Below, piece after piece: positions 1 to 9,653 of a DNA stretch of 64,000 nucleotides. The notes under the pieces are model-generated. The model did no database searches. It had not been told where the DNA came from and saw only the letters and a program-made list of their open reading frames with translations. The first letter of the stretch is position 1, and each line of letters starts with the position of its first letter. The position numbers and the translations under genes are program-made. The DNA is from Thioclava pacifica DSM 10166 (GTDB lineage: Bacteria > Pseudomonadota > Alphaproteobacteria > Rhodobacterales > Rhodobacteraceae): contig NZ_AUND01000001.1 in the NCBI RefSeq assembly GCF_000714535.1, positions 186,001 to 250,000 of the forward strand, read 5' to 3'.

Positions 1-445
1 TCCGGCTTCCGAAGCGCGTCATCGCGTGCCAGCGCAAGATGCGCGCGTCGCATTGATCGCCGTGCAGCACAAGATAGCGCTGGCCGTCCGCGCCGATATG
101 GATCTCGGTCTCGGCCAGCTCGAAATTGAGGAAGTTCATTCCGGGTGCACGCATCGGCGCATCATGGTTGCCCGGCAGATAAACGATGCGCGTGCCCGCG
201 GCGGCGTAGGCTTCGAGGATCTCTATGATCTCGCTGTGCTTGGCCTCCCATTGCACCGCCCCGCCATGCCACAGATCGAGAATGTCGCCCACGAGATAGA
301 TCGTCTCGGCTTCGACCTCGCGCAGGAATTCGAGGATGGGGCCCGGGCTGCACCCGCGCGCGCCGAGGTGGAAATCCGATAGAAAAAGGCTGCGATAGCG
401 TTGCGGGGCGCGAAGGCGGGTGGATCGGTCTTGCGGGAGTGTCAT
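1..445 (-). CDS. LpxH-like metallophosphoesterase (partial, C-terminus outside window)
   Basis: Reading the minus strand from the ATG at 445, the protein carries the calcineurin-type metallophosphoesterase motifs in order: LSDFHLG, GDILDLW, GNHD and HGDQCDA. The Asp, His and Asn residues of these motifs bind the two catalytic metals. This set matches the UDP-2,3-diacylglucosamine diphosphatase (LpxH) branch, which removes UMP to give lipid X in lipid A synthesis at the inner membrane. About 148 residues are visible and the rest runs past base 1. Many alphaproteobacteria use LpxI for this step, so the exact substrate is uncertain although the fold is clear. Confidence 0.85.
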   Translation of the reverse strand, partial: MTLPQDRSTRLRAPQRYRSLFLSDFHLGARGCSPGPILEFLREVEAETIYLVGDILDLWHGGAVQWEAKHSEIIEILEAYAAAGTRIVYLPGNHDAPMRAPGMNFLNFELAETEIHIGADGQRYLVLHGDQCDARILRWHAMTRFGSR

Positions 446-770
446 GTCGCGTCTCCGGTTACGGCGCTTTGTCGGCGAAGCGCCCGCCCGGGGCGCGGGA
501 GGGTGTCGGATGCGAGAAGGTGGCGAAGCAGTCAGGCTGTGCCATGGGAACTCTTCAATTCTCTTCTTGTGCTGCGCATCGCCTTTGCGCGTGACGCGGG
601 TGTGACGGCTGCGTGAAACTCCTATGTCACCTAAAGTCCCTTTGGGGGGGGATCAACCGCAGGGCTCTGCAACATAAAGCAAATTCCGGTGATCGCGCGA
701 TATCTTGCGGTCTGCTTTCTGCGGCCGCATAGTGGTTGGGATATGCTTGAAAGCGCGAAGGAGTACGGCG
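446..770. other. Divergent intergenic region, no gene seen
   Basis: These 325 bases separate the divergent phosphoesterase and uraH genes and should hold both promoters. I see no convincing coding frame, no RutR box and no terminator. The only clear signal is the ribosome binding site AAGGAG just before the uraH ATG. Confidence 0.4.
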
Positions 771-1127
771 ATGGCGGGATATCTGACGACCCATGTGCTC
801 GACACGGCGCGGGGTTGCCCCGCCGAGGGGTTGCGCATCGCGCTTTACGCGATCAAGGGGCATAACCGCGAGCTGATCGCGGAAACCGCCACGAATTCGG
901 ACGGGCGCACCGACACGCCGATCCTGCCGGCGGAATGTTTTGCGACCGGCACTTACGAGCTGATCTTCGCGGCGGGCGATTACCTGCGCGCCAGCGGGCA
1001 GGCGGGCGAGGAGCCGCTTTTCCTCGACGAGATCCCGATCCGCTTCGGCATGTCCGATCTGCAGGCGCATTACCATGTGCCTTTGCTGCTCTCGCCCTAC
1101 AGCTTCTCGACCTATCGCGGCAGCTGA
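771..1127 (+). CDS. uraH: 5-hydroxyisourate hydrolase
   Basis: The 118-residue protein is a transthyretin-related hydroxyisourate hydrolase: it begins with [11 protein letters not shown] and ends with the family signature tetrapeptide YRGS, and it has the internal [19 protein letters not shown] block. It converts 5-hydroxyisourate to OHCU in urate breakdown and acts as a cytoplasmic tetramer. The ATG at 771 was chosen because AAGGAG lies eight bases upstream and the protein then has the normal family length. It is followed by puuD, which makes its substrate, so the two form a urate-degrading pair, probably one transcript with a 125-base gap. Confidence 0.95.
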   Translation: MAGYLTTHVLDTARGCPAEGLRIALYAIKGHNRELIAETATNSDGRTDTPILPAECFATGTYELIFAAGDYLRASGQAGEEPLFLDEIPIRFGMSDLQAHYHVPLLLSPYSFSTYRGS

Positions 1128-1252
1128 ACGCGTGAGCCGGGGCGGCCTGCCTCGATTTTGGGCATTCGGGTAAATTCCGGGCTTTTCCGTCGCGCCATCG
1201 CTTGCGCTCGCGCAAAGCTTGGGAAACTCTGGCGCAAAACGAGGGATGACCG

Positions 1253-2530
1253 ATGGATTACACGTTTTGGCTGGAATGGGCGCAATTCGCGGTGCGCTGG
1301 CTGCATCTGATCACCGCGATCGCGTGGATCGGGTCGTCCTTCTATTTCATCGCGCTTGATCTGGGCCTCGCGCCCGAACCGGGTGCGCCCAAGGGCGTGA
1401 ACGGGGCAGCCTGGCAGGTCCATGGCGGCGGTTTCTACCATATCCAGAAATACATGGTCGCTCCCGAGCGGATGCCCGACCGGCTGACTTGGTTCAAATG
1501 GGAAAGCTACATGACCTGGGTGTCGGGCTTTGCCATGCTGGTCCTGCTCTATTGGGCGGGGGCGCAGTTCTACCTGATCGACCCGCGGGTGATGGAGATG
1601 CCGGTCTGGGTGGGCATCCTGATCTCGGCGGGCTCGCTCACGATCGGCTGGCTGTTCTACGACTGGCTGTGCAAATCGCGCTTCGGGGTGGACAACAACA
1701 AGCTGATGATCGGGTTGTTCCTGCTGCTCGTCCTGATGAGCTGGGGCTATACGCAGGTCTTCACCGGCCGCGCCGCGCTCTTGCACATGGGCGCCTTCAC
1801 GGCGACGATCATGACGGCCAATGTCTTCTTCATCATCATGCCGAACCAGCGCATCGTGGTGGCCGATCTCAAGGCGGGCCGCACGCCCGATCCGAAATAC
1901 GGCAAGATCGCTAAGCAGCGCTCGACGCATAACAACTACCTGACGCTGCCGGTCATTTTCCTGATGCTGTCGAACCATTATCCGCTGGCTTTCGCGAGTG
2001 AATACAATTGGCTGATCTGCTCGCTGGTGTTCCTGATGGGCGTGACGATCCGGCATTTCTTCAACACCCATCATGCCCATAAGGGCAATCCGTGGTGGAC
2101 GTGGGGTGCGACCGCCGTGCTGTTCTTCGCGATCATCTGGCTGTCCTCGATCCCGAAACCCGACGCGGGCGATGATGCCGAGGTCAGCGCGATGCTGACC
2201 CCTTACGAGCAGCGCTTCGCAGAGGCGCCGGGCTTTCAGGACGTGAGCGATATTGTGCTCGGCCGGTGCTCGATGTGCCATGCGAACGAACCGGGCTTCG
2301 AGGGAATCGGGCGCGCGCCGAAGGGTGTTCATCTCGAGACCCCTCGCGAGGTCGCCGCCGCTGCGCGCGAGATCTATGTTCAGGCCGGGCTGACCGACGC
2401 GATGCCGCCCGCGAATCTCTCCTACATGGAGCCGGAGGAGCGTGCGGCGATCCGGGCCTGGTATCGTGCGGGCGAAGCGGGGGAGCGGGTTCAGGCCTCG
2501 GCGGCCAACGCCGAGGATACGCAGGGCTGA
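1253..2530 (+). CDS. puuD: Urate hydroxylase PuuD (membrane urate oxidase with cytochrome c domain)
   Basis: The 425-residue protein starts with the PuuD membrane domain (several transmembrane helices over residues 1-300, beginning FAVRWLHLITAIAWIGSSF). It ends in a cytochrome c domain with the haem motif C339-S-M-C342-H343. PuuD proteins oxidise urate to 5-hydroxyisourate and pass electrons to the haem rather than making hydrogen peroxide directly. The product is the substrate of UraH, encoded just upstream. The length and domain order are normal for the family. Confidence 0.93.
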   Translation: MDYTFWLEWAQFAVRWLHLITAIAWIGSSFYFIALDLGLAPEPGAPKGVNGAAWQVHGGGFYHIQKYMVAPERMPDRLTWFKWESYMTWVSGFAMLVLLYWAGAQFYLIDPRVMEMPVWVGILISAGSLTIGWLFYDWLCKSRFGVDNNKLMIGLFLLLVLMSWGYTQVFTGRAALLHMGAFTATIMTANVFFIIMPNQRIVVADLKAGRTPDPKYGKIAKQRSTHNNYLTLPVIFLMLSNHYPLAFASEYNWLICSLVFLMGVTIRHFFNTHHAHKGNPWWTWGATAVLFFAIIWLSSIPKPDAGDDAEVSAMLTPYEQRFAEAPGFQDVSDIVLGRCSMCHANEPGFEGIGRAPKGVHLETPREVAAAAREIYVQAGLTDAMPPANLSYMEPEERAAIRAWYRAGEAGERVQASAANAEDTQG

Positions 2531-2672
2531 ACGCGCAGGGCGCTCTACGCCTTTCGTCGGGTCGAGCGGGTTCCATGCCTGCGCGCCCTTGAAGCTCCCG
2601 AGCGGCCTCACTAAGACTTCTGTAAAGAACTGACGATATGAATTTCGTGCAAGACCAGGAAGGGCACCGCAG

Positions 2673-3302
2673 ATGAAAGATCCCCACGAGTTTTACATGA
2701 ACACGCTGGTGCCGATGGTGGTCGAACAGACCTCGCGCGGCGAGCGGGCCTACGACATCTATTCGCGCCTCCTGAAGGAGCGGATCATCTTCCTGTCGGG
2801 CCCGGTGCATGACGGCATGTCGACGCTGATCTGCGCGCAGCTCCTGTTCCTCGAGGCCGAGAACCCGAAGAAAGAGATCGCGATGTATATCAACTCGCCG
2901 GGCGGCGTGGTGACGAGCGGCCTCTCGATCTACGACACGATGCAATACATCAAGCCGAAGGTCTCGACGCTGGTGATCGGTCAGGCGGCCTCGATGGGTT
3001 CGCTGCTTCTGACCGCGGGCGAGAAGGGAATGCGTTTCTCGCTCCCGAATTCGCGCGTCATGGTCCACCAGCCCTCGGGCGGCTACCAGGGTCAGGCGAC
3101 GGATATCATGATCCACGCCCGCGAGACCGAGAAGCTCAAGCGCCGCCTCAACGAGATTTACGTCAAGCATACCGGCAACGATTACGACACGATCGAAGCC
3201 GGTCTGGAGCGCGACAACTTCATGTCTGCGCAAGAGGCGAAAGACTGGGGCCTGATCGACGAGATCCTCGAAAGTCGCGGTGGCGAAGACGGCGAAAAGT
3301 GA
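2673..3302 (+). CDS. clpP: ATP-dependent Clp protease proteolytic subunit ClpP
   Basis: The 209-residue serine protease has the ClpP triad: Ser107 in GQAASMGS, His132 in MVHQPSGG and Asp181 in ERDNFMS. The spacing matches Escherichia coli ClpP. It forms the 14-subunit chamber that degrades proteins unfolded by ClpX or ClpA. The start at 2673 follows an AGGAAGGG ribosome binding site. The gene lies 116 bases upstream of clpX in the usual order and the two are probably co-expressed. Confidence 0.98.
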   Translation: MKDPHEFYMNTLVPMVVEQTSRGERAYDIYSRLLKERIIFLSGPVHDGMSTLICAQLLFLEAENPKKEIAMYINSPGGVVTSGLSIYDTMQYIKPKVSTLVIGQAASMGSLLLTAGEKGMRFSLPNSRVMVHQPSGGYQGQATDIMIHARETEKLKRRLNEIYVKHTGNDYDTIEAGLERDNFMSAQEAKDWGLIDEILESRGGEDGEK

Positions 3303-3418
3303 TCTCCCCGCTTAACCGCCGGGTGATTTTGACATTGAGGTGACGGTTGGCCTGTCCTACTCTTGACGGGACAGGCCAATTCACGAAGCCCGGGCGGCCG
3401 GGCAGGCAGAGGTAATAG

Positions 3419-4684
3419 ATGGCGAACTCGAACGGCTCCGACAGCAAGAACACGCTTTACTGCTCGTTCTGCGGCAAAAGCCAGCATGAGGTGCGCAAGC
3501 TGATCGCGGGTCCGACCGTGTTCATCTGCGACGAATGCGTCGAGCTGTGCATGGACATTATCCGCGAGGAAACGAAGTCGGCCGGCCTGAAGTCGACCGA
3601 CGGCGTGCCGACCCCGCGCGATATCTGCAAGGTGCTCGACGATTACGTGATCGGTCAGGAACATGCCAAGCGCGTGCTCTCGGTCGCGGTGCACAATCAC
3701 TACAAGCGCCTCAACCACGGTACGAAGACGGATATCGAACTCGCGAAGTCGAACATCCTGCTGATCGGTCCGACCGGCTGCGGCAAGACGCTTCTGGCGC
3801 AAACGCTGGCGCGCATCCTCGATGTGCCCTTCACGATGGCCGATGCGACCACGCTGACCGAAGCGGGTTATGTGGGTGAGGATGTGGAGAACATCATCCT
3901 CAAGCTGCTGCAGGCGTCGGAATACAACGTCGAGCGCGCGCAGCGCGGCATCGTCTATATCGACGAGGTCGACAAGATCACGCGCAAGTCGGACAACCCC
4001 TCGATCACCCGCGACGTTTCGGGCGAGGGCGTGCAGCAGGCGCTTCTGAAGATCATGGAAGGCACCGTGGCCAGCGTTCCCCCGCAAGGTGGGCGCAAGC
4101 ATCCACAGCAGGAATTCCTGCAGGTCGACACCACGAATATCCTCTTTATCTGCGGTGGCGCGTTTGCCGGTCTCGACCGGATCATCGCGCAGCGCGGCAA
4201 GGGGTCTGCGATCGGCTTCGGCGCGGATGTGAAGGACAATGACGAACGCAATGTCGGCGAACTCTTCAAGGAGCTTGAACCCGAAGATCTGTTGAAATTC
4301 GGCCTGATCCCGGAATTCGTCGGTCGTCTGCCGGTGATTGCGACGCTGACCGATCTCGATGCCGAAGCGCTCGTCACCATCCTGACCGAGCCGAAGAACG
4401 CGCTGGTCAAGCAATATCAGCGTCTGTTCGAGATCGAGGATGTGAAGCTGAGCTTCACCGAGGATGCGCTTAACGCGATCGCCAAGCGCGCCATCGAACG
4501 CAAGACCGGCGCGCGCGGCCTGCGCTCGATCATGGAAGACATCCTGCTCGACACGATGTTCGAACTGCCCGGCATGGAAGAGGTCGAGGAAGTCGTGGTC
4601 AACGAAGAGGCCGTGACCCAGGGCGAAGCCAAGCCCCTCCTGATCTATGCCGACGCAAAGAAAGAGGGCAAATCCGCAAGCTGA
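3419..4684 (+). CDS. clpX: ATP-dependent Clp protease ATP-binding subunit ClpX
   Basis: The 421-residue AAA+ unfoldase has an N-terminal zinc-binding domain with Cys15, Cys18, Cys37 and Cys40. The Walker A motif GPTGCGKT lies at 117-124, the Walker B segment is [10 protein letters not shown], and the pore and sensor regions are present. It recognises tagged substrates, unfolds them and feeds them into ClpP, encoded upstream. A strong hairpin terminator follows at 4708-4736, so the clpP-clpX unit ends here. Confidence 0.98.
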   Translation: MANSNGSDSKNTLYCSFCGKSQHEVRKLIAGPTVFICDECVELCMDIIREETKSAGLKSTDGVPTPRDICKVLDDYVIGQEHAKRVLSVAVHNHYKRLNHGTKTDIELAKSNILLIGPTGCGKTLLAQTLARILDVPFTMADATTLTEAGYVGEDVENIILKLLQASEYNVERAQRGIVYIDEVDKITRKSDNPSITRDVSGEGVQQALLKIMEGTVASVPPQGGRKHPQQEFLQVDTTNILFICGGAFAGLDRIIAQRGKGSAIGFGADVKDNDERNVGELFKELEPEDLLKFGLIPEFVGRLPVIATLTDLDAEALVTILTEPKNALVKQYQRLFEIEDVKLSFTEDALNAIAKRAIERKTGARGLRSIMEDILLDTMFELPGMEEVEEVVVNEEAVTQGEAKPLLIYADAKKEGKSAS

Positions 4685-4707
4685 GCGATGCGGATAAAGC
4701 CAGGAAA

Positions 4708-4736
4708 AAAGGGCGAGCTTCGGCTCGCCCTTTCGT
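4708..4736 (+). terminator. Rho-independent terminator after clpX
   Basis: An 11-bp stem, AAAGGGCGAGC with GCTCGCCCTTT, closes on a TTCG tetraloop and is followed by a T-rich tail. It begins 24 bases after the clpX stop codon. Confidence 0.9.
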
Positions 4737-4809
4737 TTTTCGACACGCGCCACTGGACCTCGACGCGCCGTTGGATATAACAGGCGGGACGCATTGCGGA
4801 GGTTGCCCC

Positions 4810-5184
4810 ATGAAGTTCCTGCTTCAAATTCTCACTTGGTGGAACGGCTCGACCGTCGGAACGTCGCTTTTCACCGCGCGCAAGGGCGTGAAAGTGGGCG
4901 AAGATGAGCAAGGCAACATCTATTACCAGACCAAGGACGGCAAGAAGCGCTGGGTGATCTACAACGGTGAGAGCGAGGCGAGCCGCATCCCGCCGGATTG
5001 GCATGGCTGGATCCATTTCACCTATGACGAACCGCCGACCGACAAGCCGCTGGCGCATAAACCCTGGGAAAAGCCGCATCATGAGAACTACACCGGCACC
5101 GAGGCCGCTTACGTGCCGCCGGGTTCGATCCGTCTGGCCCACCCGGTGGAGCGCCGCGATTACGAGGCCTGGCAGCCCGAATAA
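4810..5184 (+). CDS. NADH:ubiquinone oxidoreductase 17.2 kDa subunit homologue (NDUFA12 family)
   Basis: The 124-residue protein matches the NDUFA12/B17.2 accessory subunit of respiratory complex I. It has an early [19 protein letters not shown] segment, the [10 protein letters not shown]-like core [10 protein letters not shown], and [12 protein letters not shown] followed by the [15 protein letters not shown] tail. Alphaproteobacteria carry this mitochondrial-type accessory subunit outside the nuo operon. The ATG at 4810 follows GGAGG. A longer reading from 4771 lacks a ribosome binding site and was rejected. mlaD begins 12 bases downstream. Confidence 0.93.
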   Translation: MKFLLQILTWWNGSTVGTSLFTARKGVKVGEDEQGNIYYQTKDGKKRWVIYNGESEASRIPPDWHGWIHFTYDEPPTDKPLAHKPWEKPHHENYTGTEAAYVPPGSIRLAHPVERRDYEAWQPE

Positions 5185-5196
5185 GGCAGGCGCGCG

Positions 5197-5667
5197 ATGA
5201 GCGAGAATCGCACCGAAATCCTCACTGGCGCCGTGGTGCTGGTCGTTGCCTTGGGCTTTCTGGTCTGGGCAGGCAAGGGCATTGGTCTTGGCCCCGATGG
5301 GGGTAGCTATCCGTTGCATGCCTCGTTCCGCTCGGTTGGCGGGATTGTTCCGGGCACTGATGTCCGCCTTGCAGGCGTCAAGGTCGGTACCGTGACCGAT
5401 GTGAAGCTCAATCCGCAGACCTTCTTCGCCGATACGACGATTTCAGTGCGTGACGGGGTGGAACTGCCCGAGGATACGGTGATCGCGGTCACGCAGGATG
5501 GGCTTCTGGGGTCTAATTACATCGAGTTGATTCCAGGCGGTGCGATCGACAACCTCAATCCGGGTGATGAGATTCTCGACACGCAAAGCGCGGTTTCGGT
5601 CCTGAACCTGATGATGAAGTTCGCGGGCGGCGGCAGCGACGGCGGCGAAGGGGAGAGCGCGCAATGA
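5197..5667 (+). CDS. mlaD: Phospholipid transport substrate-binding protein MlaD
   Basis: The 156-residue protein has one N-terminal transmembrane helix (about residues 8-25) and an MCE domain with the typical GIVPGTDVRLAGVKVGTV and GLLGSNYIELIPGG blocks. MlaD forms a hexameric ring on the inner-membrane Mla ABC complex that moves phospholipids between membranes. The remaining mla genes are not nearby, so this copy is detached from its partners. Its stop codon overlaps the ATG of the DUF2155 gene (ATGA), which suggests translational coupling. Confidence 0.92.
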   Translation: MSENRTEILTGAVVLVVALGFLVWAGKGIGLGPDGGSYPLHASFRSVGGIVPGTDVRLAGVKVGTVTDVKLNPQTFFADTTISVRDGVELPEDTVIAVTQDGLLGSNYIELIPGGAIDNLNPGDEILDTQSAVSVLNLMMKFAGGGSDGGEGESAQ

Positions 5668-6077
5668 TCCGAGCCTTGGCCTTTGCGCTGGCGATGATCC
5701 CGATGGTCGCCGGGGCGCAGGAATTGCTGCCCGAGGTCACGCCGGATGACCAGATCCCGGTGGATGAGCCCGCGAAAGGGCTCGCGGACGGAACCGGCGC
5801 GATGCTGCGCGGCCTCGACAAGGTGTCGGGCGTCAGCTCGGATATTTCGCTCAATGTCGGGCAAAGCGTCGATTACGGGTTCATCACGATCAGCCTGCGT
5901 GAATGCCGCTACCCGGCCGATGACCCCTCTTCGGATGCCTATGCCTTCGTGACGGTGACCGAACAGGGCAAGCCGCAGCCGGATTTTTCTGGCTGGATGA
6001 TCGCGTCGAGCCCCGCACTCTCGGCGCTCGACCACCCGCGCTATGATGTCTGGGTCATTCGCTGCAAGAGCGAGTGA
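5664..6077 (+). CDS. DUF2155 domain secreted protein
   Basis: The 137-residue protein has a signal peptide (cleavage likely after VAGA, near residue 17) and a DUF2155 core including the FITISLRECRYPADDP segment and a closing DVWVIRCKSE. The function of the family is unknown. It is typically found beside MlaD or NDUFA12 homologues in alphaproteobacteria, which hints at an envelope role. It overlaps mlaD by four bases at its start and the convergent aat gene by 37 bases at its end. Confidence 0.85.
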   Translation: MIRALAFALAMIPMVAGAQELLPEVTPDDQIPVDEPAKGLADGTGAMLRGLDKVSGVSSDISLNVGQSVDYGFITISLRECRYPADDPSSDAYAFVTVTEQGKPQPDFSGWMIASSPALSALDHPRYDVWVIRCKSE

Positions 6078-6679
6078 GGATCTGGCACTTCCGGCGCATT
6101 GAAATCCGCTTCCTGGCGTAGGGCGCGCGCAAGCCGTGCACGGTATTCGGCGCGTGGAATTTCGACCGCGCCGAGGGTTGCGAGATGCGGGGTGATATAC
6201 TGCGTGTCGAATAGCGAAAAGCCCGCCTGGCGTAGTCGGTCCACGAGATAGGCCAGCGCGGTTTTCGACGCATTGCTGCGGCGCGAGAACATGCTCTCGC
6301 CGAAGAACGACGCGCCAAGAGTGATCCCGAAGATGCCGCCGCTCAGCGCGCCGTCTTGCCAGACCTCTAGACTGTGGGCGAAACCGGCCCCGTGAAGCTG
6401 GTCGTAGAGTGCAAAGAGCGGCCCGTTGATCCAGGTCTCGTCGCGATCCGCGCAGCCCTCCACCACGGCGCGAAATGCCCGGTTTGTTGAAATAGTGTAA
6501 TTCCCACGCCGGATATGCTTCGCGAGGGACCGCGAAATGTGGAAATTCTGTAAGGGCACGATGCCCCGCATCGCCGGATCGAACCAGTGAAGTTGCGGGT
6601 TTTCCCGGCTTTCGGCCATCGGGAAGATGCCTTGCGCATAGCCTGCGAGCAGAAGTTCCGCGCTCAACCTGTCCGTCAT
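6041..6679 (-). CDS. aat: Leucyl/phenylalanyl-tRNA-protein transferase
   Basis: The 212-residue protein shows the Aat signatures: LLAGYAQGIFPMAES, WFDPAMRGIVPL, the core TWINGPLFALYDQLH, the GGIFGITLGASFFGESMFS block and LFDTQYITPHLATLGAVEI. Aat adds Leu or Phe to the N-terminus of proteins starting with Lys or Arg, which marks them for ClpS-ClpA-ClpP degradation. The start at 6679 (MTDRLSAELL) was preferred because the 23 extra upstream residues do not resemble the family. Confidence 0.95.
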   Translation of the reverse strand: MTDRLSAELLLAGYAQGIFPMAESRENPQLHWFDPAMRGIVPLQNFHISRSLAKHIRRGNYTISTNRAFRAVVEGCADRDETWINGPLFALYDQLHGAGFAHSLEVWQDGALSGGIFGITLGASFFGESMFSRRSNASKTALAYLVDRLRQAGFSLFDTQYITPHLATLGAVEIPRAEYRARLARALRQEADFNAPEVPDPHSLLQRMTQTS

Positions 6680-6750
6680 TTTCTTGCCCGGTTCTCCCGT
6701 TATGCCTAGGCTCCGAGCCAAGATGAACCAGAGCAGGGCCGAGCGCAAAC

Positions 6751-7461
6751 ATGGGTTTCTATGATTTTCTTCCCAAGATCGGCCGCTATGCTGAGGATCC
6801 CGGCACGGTCGAGCGGATGAACCTGCGCCACAAGATGATCATCAAGCCTCTGGAGAGCGAGATCGAGGGCAAACGCGTGCTTGATCTGGCAGCCCATGAC
6901 GGGCGGTGGGCCTATGCGTTTGCCGCCGCCGGCGCGCGTGAGGTGATCGGGATCGAAGGCCGTCAGGAGCTGATCGACCGGTTCGAAGAATTCCCCCGCG
7001 CCCATCTGCGCGAAAAGGTGAAACTCGTCTGCGACGATATCTATGACGGGATGCAAAAACTGATCGACGCAGGCGAGCGTTTCGACGTGGTCGGCGTACT
7101 GGGCATCCTTTACCACGTGATGGATCACTTCCGCCTGTTCCAGCTGGTGCGCAAGCTCGGCCCCGAGCTGGTGATCGTGGACAGTGAATTCGCGCAGCGG
7201 CCGGGTCCGGTGATCATTCTGATGCGCGAGCGAACGGATAACGAGTTGAACTCGATCCCGCAGATCGAGGGGCAGGAAAAGGCGTTGATCGGGATTCCGT
7301 CCTTCCCCGCGATGGAGGCGATGGCCGATGTGCTCGATTATGATTGTCACTGGTTGGATTGGAATGAGATCGGGCCGGGCAAGCGGCGCCATATCGGCGA
7401 TTACTACCGTCCGGCTGATCAGGCGAAGAAACGCGGAACCTGCCTGCTGACGCCGAAATGA
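6751..7461 (+). CDS. Class I SAM-dependent methyltransferase
   Basis: The 236-residue protein carries a Rossmann-type methyltransferase fold: motif I is VLDLAAHDGRW (about residues 45-55) and the acidic motif II is VIGIEG. A later FDVVGVLGILYHVMDHF segment matches the post-motif region. The substrate cannot be told from the sequence. It is divergent from aat, with 71 bases between start codons, and converges on accC across a shared terminator, so it is probably transcribed alone. Confidence 0.8.
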   Translation: MGFYDFLPKIGRYAEDPGTVERMNLRHKMIIKPLESEIEGKRVLDLAAHDGRWAYAFAAAGAREVIGIEGRQELIDRFEEFPRAHLREKVKLVCDDIYDGMQKLIDAGERFDVVGVLGILYHVMDHFRLFQLVRKLGPELVIVDSEFAQRPGPVIILMRERTDNELNSIPQIEGQEKALIGIPSFPAMEAMADVLDYDCHWLDWNEIGPGKRRHIGDYYRPADQAKKRGTCLLTPK

Positions 7462-7489
7462 AAAACGCCCCCGAAACCGGGGGCGTTTT
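7462..7489. terminator. Bidirectional rho-independent terminator
   Basis: A perfect 11-bp stem, AAAACGCCCCC with GGGGGCGTTTT, has a six-base loop and A/T runs on both sides. It sits between the convergent methyltransferase and accC genes and can serve both. Confidence 0.9.
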
Positions 7490-7506
7490 CGTAACTTCGG
7501 AACCGA

Positions 7507-8850
7507 TCAGAGGTTCTTTTCGAGCCATTTCTCGAGCCAGTGGATCGAGTAGTTGCCCGACTGGATATCCGGCTCTTGCAGCAGCGCGTTAAAGAGCGGC
7601 ACGGTCGTGTCAACGCCGTCCACGATGAGCTCGCCAAGCGCGCGATACAGCCGCTGGAGCGCCTCGTGGCGGTCGCGGCCATGCACGATCAGCTTGCCGA
7701 TGAGGCTGTCGTAATAGGGCGGAATCGTATAGCCGTCATAGAGCGCGCTGTCCATCCGCACGCCCAGGCCGCCCGGCGCGTGGTAATGGGTAATCTTGCC
7801 GGGGCAGGGCGCAAAATTCGGCAGCTTCTCGGCATTGATGCGCACCTCGATCGCGTGGCCGCGGATCGACAGCTTGTCCTGATCGAACTCCATCGGCTCG
7901 CCCGCGGCGACCTTGATCTGCTGGCGCACGAGATCGACACCGAAGATCGCCTCGGTGACGGGGTGTTCGACCTGCAGGCGGGTGTTCATCTCGATGAAAT
8001 AGAACTCGCCATCCTCATAGAGGAATTCGATCGTGCCCGCGCCCGAATAGCCGAGCTCGCCGATCGCCTTGGCGCAGATGCCGCCGATGCGGGCGCGTTC
8101 TTCGGGCGTGATGCAGGGACCCGGGGCCTCTTCGAACACCTTCTGGTGGCGGCGCTGGAGCGAGCAGTCGCGCTCGCCCAGATGGACGCCGCGCCCCTTG
8201 CCGTCGCCAAAGACCTGGATCTCGATATGACGCGGCTTCTGGAGGTATTTCTCGATATAGACCTCGTCATTGCCGAAGGCAGCTTTCGCCTCCGAGCGCG
8301 CGGTGCGGAAGGCAACCTCGATATCGTCTTCCGATTTCGCGACCTTCATACCGCGGCCGCCGCCACCGGCCGTGGCCTTGATGATCACCGGATAGCCCAT
8401 CTCGGCCGCGACCTTGCGCGCGGTCTCGATGTCGGGGACGCCGCCATCCGAGCCTGGAACGACTGGAATGCCCAGGCTCTTCGCGGTGTCCTTGGCGGTG
8501 ATCTTATCGCCCATCAGGCGGATATGCTCGGCCGAGGGGCCGATGAAGGTGATGCCGTGATCCTCGAGCACCTGCACGAAGGCAGCATTCTCGGAGAGGA
8601 ACCCGTAGCCCGGATGGATCGCTTGTGCGCCGGTGATCTCGCAGGCCGCAACGATTGCGGGGATCGAGAGATAGGATTGCGCCGAGCTGTTGGGGCCGAT
8701 GCAGACGGATTCATCGGCCATGCGCACATGCATCGCATCCGAGTCGGCAGTGGAATGGACCGCAACACTCGCGATCCCCATCTCGCGGCAGGCACGGATC
8801 ACGCGCAGCGCGATCTCGCCCCGATTGGCGATCAGGATCTTGTCGAACAT
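7507..8850 (-). CDS. accC: Acetyl-CoA carboxylase biotin carboxylase subunit
   Basis: The 447-residue ATP-grasp enzyme starts with [19 protein letters not shown] and has the glycine-rich ATP loop GGGGRGMK, the [12 protein letters not shown] motif and [16 protein letters not shown]. It carboxylates the biotin on AccB, using ATP and bicarbonate, in the first step of fatty acid synthesis. The length matches the family (about 449 in E. coli). It lies ten bases after accB, forming the usual accBC operon. Confidence 0.98.
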   Translation of the reverse strand: MFDKILIANRGEIALRVIRACREMGIASVAVHSTADSDAMHVRMADESVCIGPNSSAQSYLSIPAIVAACEITGAQAIHPGYGFLSENAAFVQVLEDHGITFIGPSAEHIRLMGDKITAKDTAKSLGIPVVPGSDGGVPDIETARKVAAEMGYPVIIKATAGGGGRGMKVAKSEDDIEVAFRTARSEAKAAFGNDEVYIEKYLQKPRHIEIQVFGDGKGRGVHLGERDCSLQRRHQKVFEEAPGPCITPEERARIGGICAKAIGELGYSGAGTIEFLYEDGEFYFIEMNTRLQVEHPVTEAIFGVDLVRQQIKVAAGEPMEFDQDKLSIRGHAIEVRINAEKLPNFAPCPGKITHYHAPGGLGVRMDSALYDGYTIPPYYDSLIGKLIVHGRDRHEALQRLYRALGELIVDGVDTTVPLFNALLQEPDIQSGNYSIHWLEKWLEKNL

Positions 8851-8860
8851 GACGGCCCCC

Positions 8861-9364
8861 TTATTCGACGATCATCAGGGTCGTGCCGTATTCGACCGGC
8901 TGGCCGTCATCGACGAGGATCCGCTTCACCGTGCCCGATTTCGGCGCGGGGATGTGGTTCATGGTCTTCATCGCCTCGACGATCATCAGCGTCTGGCCTT
9001 CCTTGACCTGATCGCCGACCTTCACGAAGGCGGATGCGCCCGGTTCGGGCGAGAGATAAGCGGTGCCCACCATCGGCGAGGCGACAGCGCCGGGGTGATC
9101 GGCCGGATCGTCGGCGGCAACGGGACCGGGCTGTTCGGGCGCAGGCGCTTGCGCCACGTGGGCGGCATGAGCGACCGGGGCGGGCGCCGCTACTGCGGGA
9201 GCCGCGGCATGCACGATATTGGTTTGCTTCGACACCCGCACTTTCAGGCTGTCATCTTGCGCGTAATCACGGGTCACCGCGATCTCGGTCAGATCGTTGG
9301 CGTTGAGAAGCTCGGCCAGGGCCTGGATGAAGGCCACGTCATTGTCACGGGTGTTCTTGGTCAT
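8861..9364 (-). CDS. accB: Acetyl-CoA carboxylase biotin carboxyl carrier protein
   Basis: The 167-residue protein has an N-terminal helical region, an Ala/Pro-rich linker (about residues 53-90) and a C-terminal biotinyl domain. The biotinylated Lys133 sits in EAMKTMNHI. It carries the carboxyl group from the AccC active site to the carboxyltransferase. It is the first gene of accBC and is divergent from preT across a 289-base promoter region. Confidence 0.97.
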   Translation of the reverse strand: MTKNTRDNDVAFIQALAELLNANDLTEIAVTRDYAQDDSLKVRVSKQTNIVHAAAPAVAAPAPVAHAAHVAQAPAPEQPGPVAADDPADHPGAVASPMVGTAYLSPEPGASAFVKVGDQVKEGQTLMIVEAMKTMNHIPAPKSGTVKRILVDDGQPVEYGTTLMIVE

Positions 9365-9584
9365 GCGGTCCTCGAAGGGTGCTTTTGATGATGGCCCGTT
9401 CTGCGGGGCCTTACGGATCGAAGGGTTTATACGCGAGGTCAGGCGCGGTGAAAAGGCGGATCGGCTGTCCTTGCGTCATGGGCTCGCGATCTCGTGACTG
9501 CCCGGAAATTGAGCGCTCGAGGGGTTCGACGCACAACCTCCGGGCAGGACGACCGAAAAAATCGGCCGCCGCGACGCGGCATAT

Positions 9585-9600
9585 TTTACCACTTGATAAA
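9585..9600. promoter_or_regulatory. Possible degenerate RutR-type box upstream of preT
   Basis: TTTACCACTTGATAAA matches the RutR consensus TTGACCAnnTGGTCAA at 11 of 14 fixed positions. It lies about 54 bases before the preT start. It is weaker than the sites at 13752, 18813 and 18847, so its role is an inference from position and partial symmetry. Confidence 0.35.
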
Positions 9601-9653
9601 ATTCAATCCTGTGTCAGCGTAGGGACAACGAAAAACTGACAGGGAGCCCGCAA

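Noticed and set aside
1112-2611. Long minus-strand open frame of 499 codons over puuD
   Set aside because: It is a shadow of puuD on the opposite strand; the protein is arginine/histidine-rich with no domain, as is common in GC-rich DNA.
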